In this document: in pieces, positions 1-6,068 of the stretch
Layout: each line of letters opens with the position of its first letter
How positions within the stretch are numbered: the first letter of the stretch is position 1
From: JBOGIF01 sp050742415
Lineage (GTDB): Bacteria > Actinomycetota > Acidimicrobiia > Acidimicrobiales > AC-14
Assembly: GCA_050742415.1 (NCBI GenBank)
Contig: JBOGIF010000092.1
Coordinates: forward strand, 1-9,784
Length of the DNA stretch: 9,784 nt
Direction: 5' to 3'
The notes under the pieces: model-generated
What the model was told of the DNA's origin: nothing
Databases searched by the model: none
What the model saw: only the letters and a program-made list of their open reading frames with translations
Program-made: the position numbers and the translations under genes

Positions 1-21
1 GCGTTGACCTGGTCAGAGGCC

Positions 22-804
22 CTATGACCGGTCGGATGGCCAGTTGGGCTGGAACAGGTGCCACTGCTCGGGTACGCGGCGGATCAGGGCCTCCAGCTCG
101 GCCGCCATTCGCTGGGTCACGGCACCGATGTCGCCGTCCAACGACAGCGGCGGGCGGACCACGGCGTGGTGGCCGGTGCCCTCGAAGTAGATGGCGGTCG
201 GCAGCAACGGCACCTTCAGCCTCTGTGCGAGAGTGGCGGGGCCGGCGGGCAGCGTGGTCCGCTCGCCGAAGAAGTCGACCTCTATTCCTCCCCCGCCGAT
301 GTCACGGTCGGCCAGCAGGGCCACTACCTGGTTGGCCCGTAGCGCCCTCACGATCGCGAACCCGGCCTTGGGACCGAGCGGGATCACGGTGAGGCCGAAG
401 GAGCGCCGGAGGTCGGCGAACCACTCGAAGAGCTCGGGCGGCTCGACCTGCTCCGCCACCACGGTCAGAGGGAACCCCTGGCTCACGAACCAAGCTCCCC
501 CTACGTCCCAGCCACCGAGATGCGGTATCGCCAGAATGGCACCGCGGCCGGCCTCCCGGGCAGCCTCGATGTGGCCGAGTCCCTCGATGCTGAACCGGGA
601 GTCGATCTCGGAGGGAGCCAGCGAGGCCAGCCGCAGCGACTCCATCCAGTAGCGGGCGTAGGACACGTAGGCGCTTCGCACCGCTCGAGCCAGGGCCCGT
701 TCGTCGAGAGGCTCTGCGTGCGCCCGGCGTTGGTGGCGGGCGATCATCTCGGCCTGTCGCCGTGGCGCCAGGGGGGCGACGGCCTTGGCAAGAGACTCGA
801 TCAA
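22..804 (-). CDS. patA: Phosphatidylinositol mannoside acyltransferase (PatA/HtrB-LpxL family)
   Basis: Membrane-associated acyltransferase expected to move a fatty acyl chain from acyl-CoA to a mannose of PIM at the inner face of the membrane. Counting from the TTG at 804 (260 residues), the HX4D motif is HLGGWD at 95-100. A block reading ADRD...EVDFFGE follows at about 165-181, and the protein ends with WHLFQPNW; all three align with mycobacterial PatA from memory. The family's second catalytic residue, Glu in AERD, is Asp166 here (ADRD), a conservative change. The start is uncertain. The frame stays open upstream, and codons at about 805-880 (ELRPYHLFRAAS, then ANALPRSLA) resemble the N-terminal helix of PatA. 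No ATG, GTG or TTG occurs between 804 and the upstream in-frame stop at 1096-1098, and the TTG has no visible Shine-Dalgarno sequence. The true N-terminus probably lies upstream of 804. It follows the PIP synthase gene on the same strand. Confidence 0.88.
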   Translation of the reverse strand: MIESLAKAVAPLAPRRQAEMIARHQRRAHAEPLDERALARAVRSAYVSYARYWMESLRLASLAPSEIDSRFSIEGLGHIEAAREAGRGAILAIPHLGGWDVGGAWFVSQGFPLTVVAEQVEPPELFEWFADLRRSFGLTVIPLGPKAGFAIVRALRANQVVALLADRDIGGGGIEVDFFGERTTLPAGPATLAQRLKVPLLPTAIYFEGTGHHAVVRPPLSLDGDIGAVTQRMAAELEALIRRVPEQWHLFQPNWPSDRS

Positions 805-989
805 AGGGACAGCGAGCGAGCGGGGCAGGGCGTTGGCGACGGCCGAAGCGGCCCGGAACAGGTGGTACGGGCGAAGCTCCCGCCACGACGGGGCAGGCGG
901 CTTGAGCCGTCCGCGTGAAACCCCCCTCAGAGGTGTAATTGCGCGGATTCCCGGAGCGGGCGGGGTCGGCCGCGGGCTTGCTGGCGGGG

Positions 990-1760
990 CTACGGCCGGG
1001 TGCGGGTACGAAGCCAGGCCGCGGGTCGCGACGCCCGACGGGTGTTGGCCCGGCGGGACTCCCGGCCCAGCCGGCCAAGCCGATTCTGCCGCTGCTCACC
1101 GAGCCCGAACCCGACGCTCGGACGCCATCCCCGCCACCGCCCGATCGGGCGCGGATCCGCGGCGGCGGCCGCCTCCGCCGGGGGGCTGGCCTGGCGCCAC
1201 ACCATGGCGAAACGGTGACCGGCCGTCACCAGGGTGAGGACCAGCATCACCCAGAGGACCGGCACCATGATCATGCTGAAGACCAGGCAAGCGCCGAGGG
1301 CGAGCATCCGCTCCGCCCGCTCCATCAAGCCGCCACGGGCCGTGTAGCCCAGCGACTCCGCCTTGGCCCGCTCGTAGGACACCAGGCTCGAAGCACCCAG
1401 CACCGCCATCGGCAGAAGGGCGGCATGCGGCCCGTGGGTGGACGCCAGATACCAGGCGAAACCGCCCAACACGACGCTGTCGCTAATCCGGTCGGCGACC
1501 GAGTCGTAGAACGCACCCCGAGGCGATGCCGTGCCCGAAGCCTTGGCCACCGCTCCGTCGAGGATGTCGAGCATGCACGACACGAACAGAACGAACGCAG
1601 CCAGGCCCAGACGACCGGTACCGATCAGCCATGCCACCACGAAGGACAGCAGCAAGCCGGCGAGGGTGAGCTGGTCGGCGCTCACCCCGATGCGGCCGAT
1701 GCCCGAGCCGACAGGACGCAGGCTCTTCTCCACGCCAGACCGGCACCGCTTGTCGAACAT
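990..1760 (-). CDS. pgsA: Phosphatidylinositol phosphate synthase (CDP-alcohol phosphatidyltransferase)
   Basis: Integral membrane enzyme predicted to condense CDP-diacylglycerol with inositol 1-phosphate to phosphatidylinositol phosphate, the precursor of PI and PIMs. The CDP-alcohol phosphotransferase signature is seen with exact spacing: D65-x2-D68-G69-x2-A72-K73-x8-G82-x3-D86-x3-D90. The usual Arg after Ala is Lys73. The later blocks SYERAKAE (128-135) and GGLMERAER (143-151) match the actinobacterial PIP synthase type rather than PGP synthase. Several hydrophobic helices lie between 30 and 185. At 256 residues it is longer than the mycobacterial enzyme (about 217); the excess is an Arg/Ala/Pro-rich tail after about residue 190. 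The start is the ATG at 1760, just before the conserved-looking stretch leading into LRPVG; no strong ribosome binding site is visible. The acyltransferase gene follows, consistent with a PIM-synthesis operon. Confidence 0.9.
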   Translation of the reverse strand: MFDKRCRSGVEKSLRPVGSGIGRIGVSADQLTLAGLLLSFVVAWLIGTGRLGLAAFVLFVSCMLDILDGAVAKASGTASPRGAFYDSVADRISDSVVLGGFAWYLASTHGPHAALLPMAVLGASSLVSYERAKAESLGYTARGGLMERAERMLALGACLVFSMIMVPVLWVMLVLTLVTAGHRFAMVWRQASPPAEAAAAADPRPIGRWRGWRPSVGFGLGEQRQNRLGRLGRESRRANTRRASRPAAWLRTRTRP

Positions 1761-1884
1761 GCTGGTTACGAGGTTACTTCGCCCCCGTCCTTCGCGCCGC
1801 CATCAGTTCAGGCACGGGTCAGCGACACGAGCCGTCGCGCCGTAGGCTGCCGGTCCCACATCCCTTCTTGCCAGCGAGGCGCCC
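1761..1884. promoter_or_regulatory. Divergent intergenic region between PIP synthase and EF-G2 genes
   Basis: This 124-bp gap separates two divergent genes, so promoters for both should lie here. A close direct repeat GGTTAC occurs at 1764-1769 and 1772-1777, immediately upstream of the PIP synthase ATG. A TANNNT-like hexamer, TAGGCT, at 1843-1848 could be a -10 box for the plus-strand gene, but no matching -35 is evident. For the plus-strand GTG at 1885, GAGG at 1876-1879 is a plausible ribosome binding site with a 5-nt spacer. The promoter assignment is inferred from gene orientation. Confidence 0.35.
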
Positions 1885-3939
1885 GTGAAGAGCTTCCCGC
1901 CCTCGAAGATCCGCAACGTTGCCCTGGTCGGCCACGGCGGTGCCGGCAAGACCTCGCTCGCTGAGGCCCTCCTGTTCTGCAGCGGCGCCATCTCCCGCAT
2001 GGGCCGGGTCGAGGACGGCACGGCGACCACCGACGTCGAACCCGAGGAGATCCGCCGGCGGATATCCCTGTCGCTGGCGCTGGCGCCCTTCGAGTACGAC
2101 GGGTTCAAGATCAACCTGCTGGTCGCCCCCGGCTACGCCGACTTCGTGGCCGACCTCGACGCCGCCCTGCGCGTCGCCGACCTGGCCGTGATCGTGGTGA
2201 GCGGGGTCGAAGGCGTCGAGGTGCAGACCGAGATGGCGTGGCGGCGGGCCGCCGCGCTGAACCTTCCGCGCATGTTCTTCGTCAACAAGCTCGACCGCGA
2301 ACGTGCCAGCTTCGACCGCACCCTCGACCAGCTGCGCGACCGCTTCGGAGCCGGCGTCGCTCCCCTGGAGCTGCCGATCGGCGAGGAGACATCGTTCCGG
2401 GGCATTGCCGACCTGCTCACCGACACCGCCTTCGTCTACGACAAGGGGCGGTCCACCGAGGGAGAGATCCCCGACGACATGGCCGCCCGCGAGCACGTGG
2501 TCCACGACAACCTGGTGGAGGGAATCGTGGTGGCCGACGACGACCTCACCGAGCGGTACCTGGAGGGCGAGACCATCACCACCAAGGAGCTGGAGGACAC
2601 CCTGGCCAAGGGCGTGGCCGCCGCCTCGGTGTTCCCCGTCACATGCGGTTCGGCTACGGCGCTCATCGGCATTGACCGGCTGGCCACCCTGATCTGCGAG
2701 GTCGGCCCGTCGCCACTGGACCGTCCGGCGGTGATGGTGGCGGCCGGCGGCACCATCATCGAGGTGACGCCAGACGCCGACGGCCAGCCGCTCGCAACCG
2801 TGTTCCGCACCGTGGCCGACCCTTACGTGGGCAAGGTTTCGTTCCTCAAGGTGCTGTCCGGCAGGATCCGCCCCGACACTGTCCTCACCAACCCGCGCAG
2901 CCACACCGACGAGAAGCTGCACTCGTTGTTCACGCTGCGGGGCAAGGAGCAGATCAGCCTCACCGAGCTGCCCGCCGGCGACATCGGTGCGGTGGCCAAG
3001 CTCGGCGAGACGGCCACCGGTGACACCCTCGCCCCCAAGGGCACGCCGGTCATCGTGCCCCCGCCCGACCCGCTGGTGCCGGTGCTATCGGTGGCCATCC
3101 GGCCGAAGTCCAAGGGCGACGAGGACAAGCTGATGACCGCCCTCCACCGGATCCAGGCCGAGGACCCGGTGCTACAGGTACGCCGCGACGACGAGACTCA
3201 CCAGACCCTCCTGTCGGGCATGGGCGAGACGCACCTGTCCCTCGTGACCGAGCGCCTGGCCCGAAAGTTCGGCGTGGAGGTCGAGACCGAGGCCGTCCGT
3301 GTGGCCTATCGCGAGACTGTCACGCAGAACGCCGAGGCCGAGGGCAAGTACAAGAAGCAGACCGGTGGGCACGGGCAGTTCGGTGTGGCGTTCCTGCGGG
3401 TCGAGCCGCGCGAGCGTGGTGCCGGCTTCGAGTTCGTCGACAAGATCGTGGGTGGCGCCATCCCCCGCCAGTTCATCCCCGCGGTGGAGAAGGGCGTCCT
3501 CGAGACCATGTCCACCGGCGGTGTGTTCGGCTATCCGGTGGTCGACGTTCGGGTCACCGTCTACGACGGCAAGTTCCACGCCGTCGACTCATCGGAGATG
3601 AGCTTCAGGATGGCCGGCTCGCTCGGCTTCAAGGAGGCCATGGCCCAGGCCGGGCCGGTGATGCTGGAACCGATCTCGATGCTGGAGGTGACGGTGCCGA
3701 TCGAGAACCAGGGCGACGTGATGGGCGACCTCAACTCCAAGCGTGGACGCGTCCAAGGGACCGAGGCGGTCGGCGGCGGCGAGCAGTTGGTCACCGCGCT
3801 GGTGCCGACATCAGAGGTCCTGCGCTACGCCATTGACCTGCGCTCGATCACCGGGGGTCGGGGAAGGTTCAAGGTCACCCACAACCATTACGACCTTCTG
3901 CCGGCCCACCTGGTCGACAAGGTGACCAAGCCGTCGTGA
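1885..3939 (+). CDS. fusA2: Elongation factor G-like GTPase (EF-G2 / FusA2 type)
   Basis: Soluble translation-factor GTPase with the full EF-G domain order in 684 residues (EF-G is about 700). Domain I has the P-loop GHGGAGKT (16-23), NKLD (134-137) and a G5-like GSA (255-257). Domains II and III follow. Domain IV contains GGHGQFG (494-500), and the domain V region ends with DLRSITGGRGRF and a conserved HY. It is more like the actinobacterial EF-G2 paralogue than the housekeeping factor: it has PGY where EF-G has PGH, and it does not sit with rpsL, rpsG or tuf. The G3 motif is odd. The expected DxPG reads VAPG at 80-83, so the Mg-coordinating Asp is Val80, and the catalytic His position is Tyr84. 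GTP hydrolysis may therefore be weak or altered; a ribosome-associated role other than routine translocation is inference. The GTG start has GAGG 5 nt upstream. Two DinB-like genes follow 10 bp downstream, probably in one transcript. Confidence 0.92.
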   Translation: MKSFPPSKIRNVALVGHGGAGKTSLAEALLFCSGAISRMGRVEDGTATTDVEPEEIRRRISLSLALAPFEYDGFKINLLVAPGYADFVADLDAALRVADLAVIVVSGVEGVEVQTEMAWRRAAALNLPRMFFVNKLDRERASFDRTLDQLRDRFGAGVAPLELPIGEETSFRGIADLLTDTAFVYDKGRSTEGEIPDDMAAREHVVHDNLVEGIVVADDDLTERYLEGETITTKELEDTLAKGVAAASVFPVTCGSATALIGIDRLATLICEVGPSPLDRPAVMVAAGGTIIEVTPDADGQPLATVFRTVADPYVGKVSFLKVLSGRIRPDTVLTNPRSHTDEKLHSLFTLRGKEQISLTELPAGDIGAVAKLGETATGDTLAPKGTPVIVPPPDPLVPVLSVAIRPKSKGDEDKLMTALHRIQAEDPVLQVRRDDETHQTLLSGMGETHLSLVTERLARKFGVEVETEAVRVAYRETVTQNAEAEGKYKKQTGGHGQFGVAFLRVEPRERGAGFEFVDKIVGGAIPRQFIPAVEKGVLETMSTGGVFGYPVVDVRVTVYDGKFHAVDSSEMSFRMAGSLGFKEAMAQAGPVMLEPISMLEVTVPIENQGDVMGDLNSKRGRVQGTEAVGGGEQLVTALVPTSEVLRYAIDLRSITGGRGRFKVTHNHYDLLPAHLVDKVTKPS

Positions 3940-3949
3940 GCCACCGGCG

Positions 3950-4483
3950 ATGACTTGCGACGAGTGCGGGTTCGACTACGAGTCGGTCGCCGCCGCCGAC
4001 GCCCCGGCCGCCATCCGGGCCTTCGGCCGCCGCTATCGCGCCCCGCTCACCCGGTTCCTTCCCGGCGAGGACGGTACCGCTCTGGTGCGCACCCGGCCGT
4101 CGCCCGACGTGTGGTCGGCCCTGGAGTACGCAGCTCACGTGGCCGACGTGTTCGACTGGTACGACGCGCGGATCCGACGATCTCTGGTCGAGGACGATCC
4201 CGCGTACGAGGGCCCCGACCCCGACGAGGCTGCCGAGGACGGCCGCTACAACGAGCGTGAGCCATCGGCCGTCGTCGACTCCCTCGCCGCCAACGCCGAC
4301 CGCCTGGCCTCGACACTGGAATCGGTGGAGGCGTCGCAGTGGGGCCGAACCCACACCCGACGCGGAGAGGGTCGGACCGTGCTGTTCACGGCCCAGCGGG
4401 CGGTGCACGAGGGCGGCCACCACCTGCTCGACATCGGCCGCGGGATGCGCTCGCTGCGCGACCAAGGAAGCGTGACCAGATGA
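3950..4483 (+). CDS. DinB-like metal-binding protein, first of a tandem pair
   Basis: Predicted cytosolic four-helix-bundle protein of the DinB/YfiT-like superfamily, 177 residues. The likely metal triad is His63 (in EYAAHVAD) plus the HxxxH pair His153/His157 (in AVHEGGHHLLD), placed as in DinB-fold proteins. The N-terminus carries one CxxC, CDEC at residues 3-6, followed by GFDY, which resembles half of a zinc ribbon. Members of this fold include thiol-dependent transferases and DNA-damage-inducible proteins of unknown activity, so the substrate cannot be named. It starts 10 bp after the EF-G2 stop, without a clear ribosome binding site, and its TGA overlaps the ATG of the next gene (ATGA). 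It is a clear paralogue of that neighbour: both have WSALEY..AH.ADV, WGRT and AVHEG.HHL.DI. Confidence 0.82.
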   Translation: MTCDECGFDYESVAAADAPAAIRAFGRRYRAPLTRFLPGEDGTALVRTRPSPDVWSALEYAAHVADVFDWYDARIRRSLVEDDPAYEGPDPDEAAEDGRYNEREPSAVVDSLAANADRLASTLESVEASQWGRTHTRRGEGRTVLFTAQRAVHEGGHHLLDIGRGMRSLRDQGSVTR

Positions 4484-5013
4484 GCGGTTGGGTGTGCCCG
4501 GAGTGCGGCCTCGACTACGACACCATCTCGCCGCGCGACGCGGTGGGCGCGGTTCGCTCCTACCCGCGCCGCTACCGGTCCGCCCTCGCCGCCTTCGGTC
4601 CCGGCGAGGAGGGCGACGAGCTCAGCCGGCGCCGGCCCACGCCCACCACGTGGTCGGCACTCGAGTACACGGCCCACGCGGCCGACGTGCTCGACCTCAC
4701 CGCTCCGTCGCTGCGCCGCATCCTGGTGGAGGAGAAACCGACGCTGTTCTTCTTCGACTCCGACACCCAGGCGGCGGAGCGGGACTACAACTCCCAGGAC
4801 CGCTCCGAGGTCCTGGGAAATCTGGAGACCGCATGCGCCGACCTCGCCGCCGTGATGGAGGGCATCAGCGCCGACGACTGGGGCCGTACCGGCATCTTCA
4901 CCTGGGGCGAGCGCGACGCCCTCATCACCGCCCGCAACGCCGTCCACGAGGGCAGCCACCATCTCCGCGACATCGAGCACGGGCTGGCGGCCGTTCGCGG
5001 CTCCTCGGGCTGA
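4480..5013 (+). CDS. DinB-like metal-binding protein, second of a tandem pair
   Basis: Second DinB/YfiT-like protein, also exactly 177 residues. The predicted metal ligands are His66 (EYTAHAAD) and His156/His160 (AVHEGSHHLRD). An N-terminal CPEC (residues 6-9) followed by GLDY matches the CDEC-GFDY of the upstream copy. The ATG at 4480-4482 overlaps the stop of the first gene in an ATGA, and AAGGAAG at 4464-4470 gives a ribosome binding site 9 nt away, so translation is probably coupled. The copies differ most in the middle: this one has a hydrophobic FFFDSD stretch at 90-95 where the first has an acidic, Pro-containing segment. That suggests different ligands or a heterodimer, which is inference. 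Its function is not known. Confidence 0.82.
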   Translation: MSGWVCPECGLDYDTISPRDAVGAVRSYPRRYRSALAAFGPGEEGDELSRRRPTPTTWSALEYTAHAADVLDLTAPSLRRILVEEKPTLFFFDSDTQAAERDYNSQDRSEVLGNLETACADLAAVMEGISADDWGRTGIFTWGERDALITARNAVHEGSHHLRDIEHGLAAVRGSSG

Positions 5014-5030
5014 GCCGCCAGCCGGGGGAG
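5001..5030. terminator. Possible bidirectional terminator hairpin between convergent genes
   Basis: An imperfect GC-rich inverted repeat has arms 5001-5011 and 5020-5030 with an 8-nt loop; one pair is a wobble and one is mismatched. It spans the end of the second DinB gene and the short gap to the convergent membrane-protein gene. There is no T-run on either side, so intrinsic termination is uncertain; in GC-rich actinomycetes U-less hairpins are sometimes proposed at convergent gene ends. Confidence 0.3.
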
Positions 5031-5034
5031 CGGG

Positions 5035-5553
5035 TCAGCCGGCCAGCGCCGCCCAATCCTCGGGATTGTCCTCCACGAAGTGGTGGAGCACGGTGCCGTC
5101 GACACCGTCGACCAGAACGAGGCCGCGCTGGGCCGGAGGGTTTTCGTTGGAGTACAGGAGGATGCGCCACGTCGGTCGGCTGCGCAGTCCGCGCCAGCCG
5201 AGTTGCGCCGAGGCATGGCCAACGGGGAATCCGACTGCCTCCGCCGCCGCTACCAGCGCGTCGCTGTCGCTCACGGCCAGCGGCCAGGCCGCGGCCAGGT
5301 GGTAGGCCCCGACCAGGAAGAACCCGACGGCGGCAGCCAGGAGGCCGCCGTTGACCACCACCTGGTCGGGCCCGTGGCCGACGAGCCAGGCGCACAGGCA
5401 CAGAGTGGCCACCACCAGGTAGAGGAAGCCGGGGAGACGGCGGCGCCGGATGTCGGGGAACGTGTACTGGCCGACGTAGGCGCTCACGTCCAAGTCGGCA
5501 GGAAGGGTGTCGTCCTCCGGTTGGGTCACCTTCTCCTCGGACCCGTCGCTCAC
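5035..5553 (-). CDS. Small predicted membrane protein with two transmembrane helices, unknown function
   Basis: I do not recognise a family. From the GTG at 5553 the protein has 172 residues: an acidic hydrophilic N-terminus (1-35), a basic RRRR patch at 36-39 that suggests a cytoplasmic flank, two hydrophobic helices at about 42-60 and 66-88, and an 80-residue soluble C-terminal domain. That domain looks like mixed alpha/beta (ALVAAAEAVGF, then TWRILLYS and RGLVLVDGVDGTVLHHFVED). The chosen GTG overlaps the stop of the HIT gene as GTGA, implying translational coupling. An alternative GTG at 5529 has a better ribosome binding site (GAGG, 5-nt spacer) and would remove eight residues. It is third in the thrS-HIT transcript, a position it does not hold in the mycobacterial version of this cluster. 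The longer open frame upstream of 5553 is a shadow of the HIT gene. Confidence 0.7.
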   Translation of the reverse strand: MSDGSEEKVTQPEDDTLPADLDVSAYVGQYTFPDIRRRRLPGFLYLVVATLCLCAWLVGHGPDQVVVNGGLLAAAVGFFLVGAYHLAAAWPLAVSDSDALVAAAEAVGFPVGHASAQLGWRGLRSRPTWRILLYSNENPPAQRGLVLVDGVDGTVLHHFVEDNPEDWAALAG

Positions 5554-6068
5554 GATGGCCAGGCGGCGGTGACCTTGGCGTGGGTGGCCGTGAGCGTCTC
5601 GGGCAGGACCCGGGTGCCGGCCACGCTCGTCATGAAGTTGGTGTCGCCGTTCCACCGCGGCAGGCAGTGCAGGTGCAGATGGTCGGGCAGCCCGGCGCCG
5701 GCGGCCCGGCCCAGGTTGGCACCGAGATTGAGGCCCTCGGGCGAATAGGCATCCTTCAACGCCTTCACCGCCTTCATCGTGAGCTCCCACAGTGCTGCCG
5801 ACTCGTCGGCGTCGAGGGACTCGAGGTCGGCGACGTGTCGTCGGGGCAGCACCAGCAAATGCCCCGACGTATAGGGATAGGCGTTGAGCACCACGGCGGC
5901 GGTGTCGTCGCTCCACACCACCTCGGACTGCCCGGGCAGCTCCGCGTTCTCCAGCACGCGGCAGAAGACGCAGCGCGCTTCGGGGTCGCGGTTCGGGTTC
6001 TCGTCGCCGATGGCCGACTCGACGTACTCGCCCCGCCACCCGGCCCAGAGCCGCTCCAGCGAGGTCAT
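5550..6068 (-). CDS. HIT-family nucleotide hydrolase/phosphorylase (Ap4A phosphorylase-like)
   Basis: Cytosolic histidine-triad protein of 172 residues. The triad is His130-x-His132-x-His134 (DHLHLHCLP); the middle His is the expected nucleophile that forms a nucleotidyl intermediate. The neighbouring blocks LNAYPYTSGHLLVLP (61-75) and GLNLGANLG (112-120) are typical of the branch containing mycobacterial Rv2613c, which is described as an Ap4A phosphorylase. An extra CVFC (33-36) near the N-terminus is the zinc-site type found in many HIT proteins; Rv2613c as I recall it lacks it. The ATG at 6068 overlaps the thrS stop (ATGA), and the gene's own stop overlaps the next start. Aminoacyl-tRNA synthetases can make Ap4A as a side product, so coupling to thrS is functionally sensible. 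The exact substrate is inference. Confidence 0.88.
   Translation of the reverse strand: MTSLERLWAGWRGEYVESAIGDENPNRDPEARCVFCRVLENAELPGQSEVVWSDDTAAVVLNAYPYTSGHLLVLPRRHVADLESLDADESAALWELTMKAVKALKDAYSPEGLNLGANLGRAAGAGLPDHLHLHCLPRWNGDTNFMTSVAGTRVLPETLTATHAKVTAAWPS

Noticed and set aside
939..1964. Plus-strand open frame (341 codons) opposite the PIP synthase, rich in His and Gln
   Set aside because: The low-complexity His/Arg/Gln composition is the mirror of PIP synthase codons; the opposite strand has an exact CDP-alcohol phosphotransferase motif.
1819..2922. Long minus-strand open frame (367 codons) opposite the EF-G2 gene
   Set aside because: It is antisense to a clear EF-G gene; its Gly/Val/His-rich composition is that expected from GC-rich codon shadowing, and it has no recognisable domain.
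5554..6039. Upstream extension of the two-helix membrane protein frame through the HIT gene
   Set aside because: The extension is Arg/Ala-rich, lies in another frame over a well-supported HIT gene, and the GTG at 5553 gives a natural 4-nt overlap.
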